Source of the DNA: Elusimicrobiota bacterium
GTDB taxonomy: Bacteria; Elusimicrobiota; Elusimicrobia; UBA1565; UBA9628
Length of the DNA stretch: 27,609 nt
Assembly (NCBI GenBank): GCA_028869495.1
Contig: JAGWRY010000012.1
Span: 1 to 27,609 of the forward strand
Direction: 5' to 3'
In this document: positions 9,159 to 14,750 of the stretch, piece by piece
Layout of the letters: each line of letters opens with the position of its first letter
Position numbering within the stretch: position 1 is the stretch's first letter
Translations under genes and position numbers: made by a program
Notes under the pieces: model-generated
Told to the model about the DNA's origin: nothing
The model's database searches: none
What the model saw: only the letters and a program-made list of their open reading frames with translations

Positions 9159-9167
9159 GGATTCAAC

Positions 9168-11576
9168 TCAAAGGGTGCCCCGCCCGAAGGCGGGGCGGTG
9201 CGTCAGCAGGTGGCGGTCAGCTGCATTCTTTCGAACTTCTTCGGCAGCGGCTTGAGCCGGAACGCCCGGACGGACTTTCGGCACGGCGTGCGCGGCGTCT
9301 TCTTGCTTCGCGTCATTGTCATCTCCTCCGACGAGTTTCATGCGCTTGGAGAGCGCGAGTAGATCGGCCATCTGCTTCTTCAGGAGCGTGCTGGCTTGCC
9401 GAGGCGGCGTTTCCCGCCAGAAATCCAGGATCTTTGCCAGCTGGCGGCGGCGACGGCGCGCATCCGCGGAGCCGTAGTTCGTCCCCTCGGGGGCGATGAA
9501 CGGCCCCGGTCCCATGGTCTTGAGGAAGTTGCACAGGCTGAACGCATAGAGAAGGTGGAGCGGGCGGAAGTCCCATTCGTCGCGCAGGAAGTAGTCGAGG
9601 AGGCAGTCGGCCGTCGCCTCCCAGCGCTCGATGACGTCCGGGGTGAAGTGCTCCATGTCCAGGCGCGAGCGATCCTGCCGCCGGTAGAACAGGTAGAAGT
9701 TGAGGTTGAAGCGGGCCGCGTCCTTGTCGCGCCGCATGCGCTCGACGTAGCGCTCCAGGTTCGTCGGATCGCCGCCCCATGCCCCACCGATGGCGCATGA
9801 CATCAGCACGAATTCCCCCTTGTCTTGCGCCTGGTCGTAGACCCAGCGCAGAAAGCCCCTGGCCTCGTCCGTGTCCAGGAAGCCCATCGGCTGGAGGACG
9901 TAGGCCAAGGCCACCGACAGCGCGGAGCTGCGCTCGACCAGGTACTCCTGCCAGACGGCGCGGAAGGTTTGGCGGCTCACCTCGAAGAAGTGGGCCTTCT
10001 GCGCGGGCTCGAGACAGCGGATGCCCTGGAAGTAGGAGCGCGACATGTTCAGGTATTGCCAGCAGATCGACATCACCTCGCGTCGGGCGCGGTAGTCTCC
10101 GCTCAGGAAGGCGTGCAGGACGCGGCGCGCGACGAGGAAATCGGTGAAGAGCTGGTTCATGAAGACGGCGGTATTGGCGGGGCTGTATTTGAGGCAAGGG
10201 AGGTGGCCCAAGGTCGCCAGCGCCTCGGCGTGGCGGCCCTCGAGGAACGGGTAATGGTCCATCACGATGCGCACCGCGGCGTCGAGAGGGAGGATGTAGG
10301 ACTTGGCTCCGTTGCCGTCCACGTAGGCGCGCCAGGCGAGCTTCATGAGCAGTCCGAAGGCGGTTTCCTGGGAGAGCGCCGAGGTGCCTTTCAGCCCCTC
10401 GTGCTGAAGGCGGAAGGAGGTCATGTGCTCCATCAGCTCGTACTCGTTCTTGGGCAGACGCCGCGCGTGGTTGCGGGCGAAGAAGTTGGCGCAGGCCAGC
10501 CCCGTCAGCGGCGTGAAGTGGATGAGGTTGGAGTTCCTCTGCCACTCGTCGGCCGACAGCTTGTTGAGATAGCCGGCCAGGCTCGACAGCGACGGATCTT
10601 TCGGACGGCCGGCGGCGCAGGAGAGGCTCTCGAAGAGTTCCCGGTACTGCGGCGCGCCCCATGCCGGGACGTGGAGACGCTTCAGCCGCCCGCAAAACAG
10701 GCTCTCCAGCGGTGTGATCTTCAAATGCGACTCGTAATGGTTCGGCAGGAGGGTCAGGACGCAGACGTTGCGCGCCGCCGCCCGCCAGAAGGCCAGCACG
10801 GCCGGATTGGTGAAGTCCGTGCAGGCGGGGTTCTCGTCCAGCCCGTCGAGCATGAGGACGAGGCGCCCGGCCTCGAAGGCCTCCGTCAGGCGTTCGACCA
10901 TGTAGGGCTCGACGCCGGGAACGAGCTCCCAGGCCGCGCTGAAGCGTCCCCACTCGAAGTGGAGGTGCTTGGCGGGCAGGTAGACCGGGTAGCGCGCCGA
11001 GACGGCCCGGCCGAGGCTCGGCCAGCGGCTGAGAAGCTTATAGAGGAGCGTCGTCTTGCCGCTGCCCCCCTCTCCCGTCACCAGGAGACTGCTCGGGAGG
11101 GCCGCCGCGGCGGCCGACATCAGGGACGTGCCCGCGCCTTGGACGGGGGCGTCGACGAGGACGTCCTCGATGTCGACCCGGCCGAAGACGCCGAGGTCGC
11201 GGGCCAGTGCCTCCTTGAGGATCGCGACCTGCGTCTCCCGAAGCTTCGGGGGCAGACAGCCGCGGTCGACGACGCGCGCCGACTTCTCTTGAAGGACGGC
11301 GGCGAAGGACTTCTGGACGTAGCCCCTCCGCGCGGCAAGAGCGCGGATCGCCGCGTGGAGATGTTCGAGGCTGGCGAAACAGACGCGGAGGTCGCGCTTC
11401 TCGCGGCGCAGGACCAGATCCACGCCGCAGGGCGCGCAGAGCTTCTTGAACTGAGACAGACGCTCGGCGAGACGATGCCAGTCCCGCTCCGTCGCGAGGC
11501 GGGAAAAGACATCCTCCAGGTCCTTTCGTTCAAGGACCAGGCTAAATTCCTTCAAGGCAGCTTCCAACTGCTTCAT
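9168..11576 (-). CDS. NACHT/STAND-type NTPase (NLR-like)
   Basis: About 802 residues from ATG 11576, ten bases after GGGAG. The frame extends upstream to 11720 but that stretch encodes two hairpins and looks like leader RNA. N-terminal region about 1-155: charged, mostly helical, no recognised effector. NTPase core: Walker A GEGGSGKTT (168-176) and Walker B LVLMLDGLDE (239-248) with the DGLDE signature of NACHT proteins; TLLPNHYE near 275-282 probably replaces the usual sensor. The remaining 500 residues are helical, rich in aromatic and charged residues, without clear TPR, WD or LRR repeats. Bacterial NACHT proteins include anti-phage sensors, so defence is possible; a STAND regulator of the linked peptide genes is equally possible. 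The last 50 residues overlap the peptide gene and a hairpin in another frame and may not be native. Confidence 0.8.
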   Translation of the reverse strand: MKQLEAALKEFSLVLERKDLEDVFSRLATERDWHRLAERLSQFKKLCAPCGVDLVLRREKRDLRVCFASLEHLHAAIRALAARRGYVQKSFAAVLQEKSARVVDRGCLPPKLRETQVAILKEALARDLGVFGRVDIEDVLVDAPVQGAGTSLMSAAAAALPSSLLVTGEGGSGKTTLLYKLLSRWPSLGRAVSARYPVYLPAKHLHFEWGRFSAAWELVPGVEPYMVERLTEAFEAGRLVLMLDGLDENPACTDFTNPAVLAFWRAAARNVCVLTLLPNHYESHLKITPLESLFCGRLKRLHVPAWGAPQYRELFESLSCAAGRPKDPSLSSLAGYLNKLSADEWQRNSNLIHFTPLTGLACANFFARNHARRLPKNEYELMEHMTSFRLQHEGLKGTSALSQETAFGLLMKLAWRAYVDGNGAKSYILPLDAAVRIVMDHYPFLEGRHAEALATLGHLPCLKYSPANTAVFMNQLFTDFLVARRVLHAFLSGDYRARREVMSICWQYLNMSRSYFQGIRCLEPAQKAHFFEVSRQTFRAVWQEYLVERSSALSVALAYVLQPMGFLDTDEARGFLRWVYDQAQDKGEFVLMSCAIGGAWGGDPTNLERYVERMRRDKDAARFNLNFYLFYRRQDRSRLDMEHFTPDVIERWEATADCLLDYFLRDEWDFRPLHLLYAFSLCNFLKTMGPGPFIAPEGTNYGSADARRRRRQLAKILDFWRETPPRQASTLLKKQMADLLALSKRMKLVGGDDNDAKQEDAAHAVPKVRPGVPAQAAAEEVRKNAADRHLLTHRPAFGRGTL
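9177..9196 (-). terminator. GC-rich hairpin after the peptide gene
   Basis: On the minus strand GCCCCGCC-TTCG-GGCGGGGC forms a perfect 8-bp stem with a stable UUCG loop, followed by ACCCTTTG. The short T run makes it a weak terminator or attenuator. Seven bases separate it from the peptide stop and about eighteen from the MFS start. Such hairpins often raise the ratio of precursor to downstream messages. Confidence 0.6.
9203..9316 (-). CDS. 37-residue basic peptide, candidate RiPP precursor
   Basis: A short frame from ATG 9316 to TGA, one frame off the NACHT tail. It has the best ribosome binding site in the region: GGAGGAG, with GGAGG eight bases before the ATG; another ATG lies six bases upstream but too close to it. 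The peptide has about a dozen Lys/Arg and a single acidic residue, Cys at 12 and at the very last position 37, and ends QLTATC. The segment LKPLPKKFERMQL before the end resembles the basic/aromatic leaders of small precursor peptides. A GC-rich hairpin follows at once, then the exporter and SagB-type dehydrogenase, the usual order around modified peptides. Cys and Thr near the end could be ring-forming residues. No homolog is recognised; function is inference. Confidence 0.55.
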   Translation of the reverse strand: MTRSKKTPRTPCRKSVRAFRLKPLPKKFERMQLTATC

Positions 11577-11614
11577 CGAGTCGTTACTCCCGGCCGGGGG
11601 CACCCAATAGAAGA

Positions 11615-11656
11615 GGGGAATCTGGAGCGCGTGCGACAAGCGCTTCCAGATTCCCC
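11615..11656 (-). promoter_or_regulatory. long inverted repeat in the NACHT leader
   Basis: GGGGAATCTGGA (11615-11626) and TCCAGATTCCCC (11645-11656) are perfectly complementary over 12 bp, and the pairing continues with GCGC after a one-base bulge, leaving a loop of about nine bases. Read on the minus strand the stem is followed by TCTTCTATT, so it could act as an attenuator or terminator ahead of the NACHT start at 11576. An operator is the alternative. Confidence 0.6.
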
Positions 11657-11661
11657 TGGCT

Positions 11662-11681
11662 GGTCCGATTCTGGTCGGACC
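11662..11681 (-). promoter_or_regulatory. second hairpin in the NACHT leader
   Basis: GGTCCGA (11662-11668), six-base loop, TCGGACC (11675-11681): a perfect 7-bp stem five bases upstream (in minus-strand direction) of the longer hairpin. Two stems in tandem suggest a structured leader RNA. Confidence 0.5.
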
Positions 11682-11830
11682 GTGGATACCCGTCGGCCAA
11701 TCCCGACGGTTACAAGGCAACCTTGCGAAGAAGTGTAGGCCGTGCGCGCTTCGGTTTCATGGGGCAATGGACCCAAAATGGACGGTGGGCACAGTGGCCC
11801 CCGACGTGGGCCGCCGGACTCATCGGGATT

Positions 11831-11850
11831 TTGAGGAATCGTTGAGGAAT
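11831..11850. repeat. 9-bp tandem direct repeat upstream of the NACHT locus
   Basis: TTGAGGAAT occurs at 11831-11839 and again at 11842-11850, an 11-bp period close to one helical turn, so both copies face the same side of DNA. It lies in the gap between the small gene at 11876 and the NACHT leader. It may be a regulator site. I see no convincing promoter in this gap. Confidence 0.45.
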
Positions 11851-11875
11851 GCGTCGGGAGTTCGCAACCCGAATC

Positions 11876-12166
11876 TCAGGGGCGCTTGGCGACCAGAGGC
11901 TCCAAGGTCGCCTTCTCCCCCTCGACGACCAACTGCCCGTCGAGCCTCAGGTAGTCCGGAGCGCGCAGGCCGAGGATTCTTCCCGCGTCGATCGTCAGGC
12001 GGTGCGGGGTCTCGGTGCTCGTCAGGACGGCGAGCCCCGGCGAGGCCAGGACCACTTTCCATTGATTGTGCTGGGTCGTCGCCTTGAGGCGCCCGCTGCG
12101 CGTCTGAGGCCAAGGCTCGATCTTGAGGATTCGCCCGTGCAGTTCCTTCAGTTCCTTGGCGTCCAT
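11876..12166 (-). CDS. hypothetical protein, 96 residues
   Basis: A small soluble protein, MDAKELKELHGRILKIEPW at the start, with a beta-rich body (WKVVLASPGLAVLTSTETPH, then LRLDGQLVVEGEKATLEPLVAK). No signal peptide or membrane segment. I do not recognise the family. It is supported as a real gene by GGAGGGG six bases before the ATG and by a near-perfect promoter at 12208-12236. It lies downstream of the XRE regulator on the same strand and upstream of the NACHT locus. The end has no clear terminator, so some transcripts may read into the NACHT gene. Confidence 0.7.
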   Translation of the reverse strand: MDAKELKELHGRILKIEPWPQTRSGRLKATTQHNQWKVVLASPGLAVLTSTETPHRLTIDAGRILGLRAPDYLRLDGQLVVEGEKATLEPLVAKRP

Positions 12167-12207
12167 GCGCGCCCCTCCAGGATGGCCGTGATCGAGGGGA
12201 TGTGAAC

Positions 12208-12236
12208 AGGTTAAGCCCGGAGCTCGCCGTTGTCAA
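12208..12236 (-). promoter_or_regulatory. sigma70 promoter for the 96-residue protein
   Basis: TTGACA (12236-12231), 17-base spacer, TAACCT (12213-12208) on the minus strand. The start of transcription would be near 12201, about 35 bases before the ATG at 12166. Confidence 0.7.
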
Positions 12237-12258
12237 GGACGGGAGGCCGGCCGCCCAG

Positions 12259-12480
12259 CTAGTCGACGAAGTAGGAGGTCAGCTTCCCGTAGACGCGGGC
12301 CAGGGCCTTGAGCTCCACGGCGTCGAGGCGGCGCTCGCCGGACTCGACTTTCGAGACGTACGACTGCGGCTGGCGCAGGCGCTGCGCCACTTCCTCCTGG
12401 GTCAAGCCTGCCGCGAGACGCGCCCGCTTGAGCTTGCTCAGAAGCGCCTGATACTCCTTTGAATGAACCGATTTTCCCAT
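12259..12480 (-). CDS. XRE-family HTH transcriptional regulator
   Basis: A 73-residue protein consisting almost only of a Cro/CI-type helix-turn-helix. ATG 12480 is chosen because the longer frame upstream runs through the operator and antisense to the receiver gene. Residues 13-66 match the fold: LKRARLAAGLTQEEVAQRL, then the recognition segment QPQSYVSKVESGERRLD, then VELKALARVYG. Its C-terminus (KLTSYFVD) is short, with no effector domain. It diverges from a receiver-protein gene, and a symmetric site at 12511-12542 lies between them, so autoregulation and control of the neighbour are likely. The ribosome site is weak (AGGG close to the ATG). Whether it also controls the NACHT/peptide locus is open. 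Confidence 0.88.
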   Translation of the reverse strand: MGKSVHSKEYQALLSKLKRARLAAGLTQEEVAQRLRQPQSYVSKVESGERRLDAVELKALARVYGKLTSYFVD

Positions 12481-12487
12481 GGCCCTA

Positions 12488-12516
12488 TTGACGTCCGAGG
12501 GCCATTCTATTATCCT
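12488..12516 (+). promoter_or_regulatory. sigma70 promoter for the single-receiver protein
   Basis: TTGACG (12488-12493), exactly 17 bases, TATCCT (12511-12516). The -10 box is the left arm of the dyad operator, so bound repressor would block RNA polymerase. Confidence 0.6.
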
Positions 12517-12542
12517 GATCCGGGATATCCCAAAACAGGATA
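12511..12542. promoter_or_regulatory. nested dyad operator between XRE and receiver genes
   Basis: TATCCTG (12511-12517), N4, the palindrome GGGATATCCC (12522-12531), N4, CAGGATA (12536-12542). The inner palindrome and the outer inverted repeat share the same centre (between 12526 and 12527). The 32-bp symmetric site covers the -10 box and start region of the rightward promoter, and lies about 30 bases upstream of the XRE start. It is a strong candidate for the XRE protein's own operator. Confidence 0.65.
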
Positions 12543-12550
12543 CAAAGGGA

Positions 12551-12946
12551 ATGCCACGCGTTCTGATCGTTGACGACGACGCCGCCCAGCTTCGCCTGCT
12601 GACGCGAGCGCTGGCGCAAGACGGCTGGGATGCCGTCGCGGCCTCAAGCGGCGCCGAGGCCCTGGCGGCCTTCACCGGCGGCGCCTTCGACATGCTCCTG
12701 AGCGACGTCAACCTGGGCGACGCCGACGGCGTCACCCTCGCGCAGGCGATCCACCGCGAACGGCCCGGCATCCCGGTCGTCTTGATGTCGGGCCTGCCCG
12801 AAAACGCCGAGCGCGCCCGCGCAGCGGGCTTCAAACACTGCCTTGGGAAGCCCTTCAGCTTGGCTGAGCTGAGGGCGGTCTGTCGAACCTGCCGGGCGCG
12901 GCCGGAGGCGTCCTCCCCGGCTGATGAGGATCGCCGCAGAATGTAA
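12551..12946 (+). CDS. single-domain response regulator (receiver only)
   Basis: 131 residues from ATG 12551; the frame is open further left, but that part lies upstream of the predicted transcript start. The receiver fold is complete: acidic pocket D8-D10, phosphoacceptor D52 in MLLSDVNLG, S80 and K100 in CLGKPF. The tail after residue 115 is short, charged and probably disordered. There is no output domain, so it would act through protein contact, for instance in a phosphorelay or by inhibiting a partner. AGGA sits ten bases before the ATG. It is driven by the promoter at 12488-12516 and is probably repressed by the divergent XRE protein. No kinase is adjacent. Confidence 0.9.
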   Translation: MPRVLIVDDDAAQLRLLTRALAQDGWDAVAASSGAEALAAFTGGAFDMLLSDVNLGDADGVTLAQAIHRERPGIPVVLMSGLPENAERARAAGFKHCLGKPFSLAELRAVCRTCRARPEASSPADEDRRRM

Positions 12947-12950
12947 ATAT

Positions 12951-12964
12951 GCTAATATTCAGCC
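12951..12964 (+). promoter_or_regulatory. extended -10 promoter giving a leaderless mRNA
   Basis: TGCTAATAT contains an extended -10 (TGn then TAATAT at 12953-12958). Six bases later comes the ATG at 12965, which is where transcription should begin. No -35 box or ribosome site is visible. Confidence 0.45.
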
Positions 12965-13297
12965 ATGGTGAAAAAGATGACTCCCGTCGGACAGCCGCAA
13001 GACGTTGCCTCGAAGCCGTCTCTCCGCAAGGCTCGCCTCGAGGTCTCGATCGACTTCCCGCATGAAGGAGACGTCGTCAAGCCGGGCCACTACGCGATCC
13101 GCCTGACCGCCCTCAGCGCCACCCAGGCGCAGGTCCGAGTCGGGGAGAGCGACTGGCTCGACTGCCGCGAGACTTCCGGCCATTTCTGGCACGACTGGGC
13201 CCCGCAGTCCGGGCCCACGACGCTGCGCGCCCGCGCCCGCATCGGCAAGGGACGCTGGACTTCCGTCGCCGAGCGTTCCTGCATCGTCGTCGGCTGA
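12965..13297 (+). CDS. hypothetical beta-sandwich-like protein, 110 residues
   Basis: A small soluble protein without a signal peptide. After a basic, flexible N-terminus (MVKKMTPVGQPQDVASKPSL) the body from about 25 reads as alternating strands: EVSIDFPHEGDVV, HYAIRLTALSATQAQVRV, WLDCRE, FWHDWAP, TTLRARARIGKGRWTSV. The order of hydrophobic strands and the WLDCRE/GHFWHDW pair suggest a single Ig-like or carbohydrate-binding-like domain, but no family is recognised. There is no ribosome site; the ATG lies six bases after TAATAT, so translation is probably leaderless. A second ATG (residue 5) is possible. Two hairpins follow the stop. Confidence 0.7.
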   Translation: MVKKMTPVGQPQDVASKPSLRKARLEVSIDFPHEGDVVKPGHYAIRLTALSATQAQVRVGESDWLDCRETSGHFWHDWAPQSGPTTLRARARIGKGRWTSVAERSCIVVG

Positions 13298-13322
13298 GGG
13301 CTCGACTTCTCCGCTGACCGGA

Positions 13323-13340
13323 CCTCGGCATACGCCGAGG
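13323..13340. terminator. hairpin between convergent genes
   Basis: CCTCGGC-ATAC-GCCGAGG, a perfect 7-bp stem, 26 bases after the stop at 13297. No T run follows, so termination may be weak or factor-dependent. Confidence 0.45.
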
Positions 13341-13354
13341 CGGAAGACCCCCGG

Positions 13355-13380
13355 GCCGCCCCGGGTCGCCCCGGGGCGGC
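13355..13380. terminator. very GC-rich hairpin between convergent genes
   Basis: GCCGCCCCGG, six-base loop, CCGGGGCGGC: a perfect 10-bp stem, 17 bases beyond the radC stop. It could stop transcription from both sides although no T run is present. Confidence 0.5.
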
Positions 13381-13396
13381 AGTGAGGGGGCTCGCC

Positions 13397-13933
13397 TCAA
13401 AGCAGGCCGTGATCCCGGAAGCTGAAGAAGCGCTCCCTCTCACCCAGGACGACATGGTCGGCCACGGGGATACCGAGCAGTTCCCCCGCCTTCTGGAGCC
13501 GCCGCGTCGCGTCCCGGTCCTCCGCTGAGGGCGTCGGGTCGCCGCTCGGATGATTGTGCGCCACGATCACCGCCGCCGCGTTGAGCAGGATGGCCGCCCG
13601 GAACACCTCGCGCGGATGCACGAGCGACGCCGACAAGGTCCCGACGCTGACCTCGTTGAGCCCGACCGCCCGCCGCCGGCTGTCGAGCACCATCAGCAGA
13701 AAATGCTCCTCGGGCACGTCGCCCAGGAACTGCCGGAACACCCTCGAGGCTTCCGTCGCGCAGGTCACGAACGCCGCCCCCTCCTTGGCGATGGAGCCGG
13801 TCCGATCCAGCATGATCCGGTAGAGCGGTACGCGCGATCTCTTCATCCTCAAAGCCGACGTGGACTTCTCGCTTCCAGGCTCCGTCACGGCCTTCCCGTC
13901 CTCTCCGACGTTTACGCAGGTCTTGTTTTTCAT
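13397..13933 (-). CDS. radC: RadC-like JAB/MPN-domain protein
   Basis: 178 residues from ATG 13933, which follows GGAGG by five bases; a GTG two codons earlier overlaps that site. The MPN/JAB domain (about 50-178) carries the RadC motif HNHPSGDPTPSAED at 126-139, with H126, H128 and D139 as the expected metal/catalytic positions and E94 in GLNEVSVGTL. The usual N-terminal helix-hairpin-helix part of full-length RadC (about 220-230 residues) is missing; instead there is a short basic, low-complexity start. Short RadC proteins like this are common on plasmids, prophages and islands. Despite the name, a DNA-repair role is not established. The first codons recur in inverted orientation at 14179. 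Confidence 0.9.
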   Translation of the reverse strand: MKNKTCVNVGEDGKAVTEPGSEKSTSALRMKRSRVPLYRIMLDRTGSIAKEGAAFVTCATEASRVFRQFLGDVPEEHFLLMVLDSRRRAVGLNEVSVGTLSASLVHPREVFRAAILLNAAAVIVAHNHPSGDPTPSAEDRDATRRLQKAGELLGIPVADHVVLGERERFFSFRDHGLL

Positions 13934-14058
13934 AAACACCTCCGACCGCCCGGAGGGGTCGAAGGCGCCCGAGGCGACGCGGCGAGGAATAAATGGCGGG
14001 CCCCTGACCGGGAACCGCCCCCGGCACGGCCGGGCTGGCGGCCGCGCACGGCGCGCCG

Positions 14059-14103
14059 TCCGAGAGGGTGGGGCTGCGGCGGGGGTTGGGCCGCCCTCTC
14101 GGA
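14059..14103. other. 10-bp inverted repeat in the gap upstream of radC
   Basis: TCCGAGAGGG (14059-14068) pairs perfectly with CCCTCTCGGA (14094-14103) around a 25-base G-rich loop. It lies in the 13934-14291 gap, which holds no gene I can support. A structured RNA or protein site is possible; no promoter-terminator pair frames it. Confidence 0.4.
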
Positions 14104-14178
14104 TTCCCGCGAGGGATGGCCGTTTATGCCGCAGGCCGCGGCGTGGAGCGCTCCTGAACGCCTAAGCGCGAGGCGGTT

Positions 14179-14226
14179 ATGAAAAACGGGACCGGAGCAG
14201 GCGGAGGCGAGGACGGGAAGGCGCTT
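14179..14226 (+). repeat. inverted, diverged copy of the radC start
   Basis: The 48 bases from ATG 14179 on the plus strand match the first 48 bases of radC (minus strand from 13933) at roughly 35 positions. The shared blocks are ATGAAAAAC at the start and GAGGACGGGAAGGC at positions 31-44. The copy encodes MKN then GEDGKA like radC, but then diverges; its frame runs antisense-free into shadow sequence over the next gene. It looks like a decayed duplicate or a conserved start cassette. Confidence 0.45.
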
Positions 14227-14256
14227 CGGCGCCGCCGCCGTGAAATCCGGTGGTGC

Positions 14257-14285
14257 TTGCGTGAATCCGGGACGCCGTCTATACT
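14257..14285 (+). promoter_or_regulatory. sigma70 promoter, probably leaderless
   Basis: TTGCGT (14257-14262), 17 bases, TATACT (14280-14285). Only six bases separate the -10 box from ATG 14292, so transcription should begin at or next to the start codon. Confidence 0.6.
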
Positions 14286-14291
14286 CGTGTC

Positions 14292-14726
14292 ATGTCGCGA
14301 GAGGAACGGGCGCGATCGGCGAAGGGCGCGGAGGCCGTCCCGGACGCGGTTGGGCGAGCGTCCTCGCTCCAGAACCGCATCCGGCGCGAGATCGAGCGTC
14401 ACAAACGGGGCGAACTGGGCCGCATGGGCTGGCCGTATCTCAACAACTTCCACTGCCGCCTGCCGGGCGGGCTCTATCGAACCCTCGACCCTGATTTCTT
14501 GGACGCCCCTTCCCTGTCCCCGGAGGCGAGCCCTAGGCTTCGGACCATGACCCTGCGGCAGTTCTACGCGCTCATCGACCGCCTGATCGCCGAACTGGGG
14601 CTGGACGTGGGGCGCATCCTGGCGTTCCAGGCGGCCGAATCCCGCGAGATCTACGACTACACCTTCCCCCTCTACGTCCGCCTGCGCGCGGAGGGCTTCA
14701 AGCACTATCCGGACCTGACCTCGTAG
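14292..14726 (+). CDS. hypothetical protein, 144 residues
   Basis: A soluble, charged protein of unknown family. The N-terminal third is basic (RIRREIERHKRGELGRMGW, about 29-47). The middle has NNFHCRLPGGLYRTLDPDFL (about 51-70), and the C-terminal half is helical (LRQFYALIDRLIAELGLDVGRILAFQ). It ends YPLYV-like with a Tyr/Phe-rich segment (ESREIYDYTFPLYVRL). No signal peptide and no known catalytic motif. There is no ribosome site; the promoter at 14257-14285 would place the mRNA start at the ATG. It converges with the HTH-receiver gene 24 bases away. I see coherent codon use and no competing frame, so it is likely real. Confidence 0.65.
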   Translation: MSREERARSAKGAEAVPDAVGRASSLQNRIRREIERHKRGELGRMGWPYLNNFHCRLPGGLYRTLDPDFLDAPSLSPEASPRLRTMTLRQFYALIDRLIAELGLDVGRILAFQAAESREIYDYTFPLYVRLRAEGFKHYPDLTS

Positions 14727-14750
14727 CATCCGGAGGCGATGCGCGCCCGA

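Noticed and set aside
7839..9362. 507-codon plus-strand frame opposite the MFS gene
   Set aside because: It is a Gly/Asp/Arg-rich shadow of a real 12-helix protein.
11577..11720. Extra 48 residues at the N-terminus of the NACHT protein
   Set aside because: The stretch encodes two hairpins, has no protein-like pattern, and ATG 11576 has a good ribosome site.
9825..11738. 637-codon plus-strand frame opposite the NACHT gene
   Set aside because: It is an antisense shadow common in GC-rich genes; no domain, and codon patterns favour the minus strand.
12481..12834. Long upstream extension of the XRE protein
   Set aside because: It is antisense to the receiver gene and crosses the operator and promoter; HTH proteins of this type start as from 12480.
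14241..14285. Class B promoter for the gene at 14292 (TGAAAT)
   Set aside because: GAAAG is missing and the spacing is 39; a normal TTGCGT box 17 bases from TATACT explains it better.
14179..14550. 123-residue protein starting with MKN like radC
   Set aside because: Only the first codons match; the rest is Arg-rich shadow of the gene at 14292.
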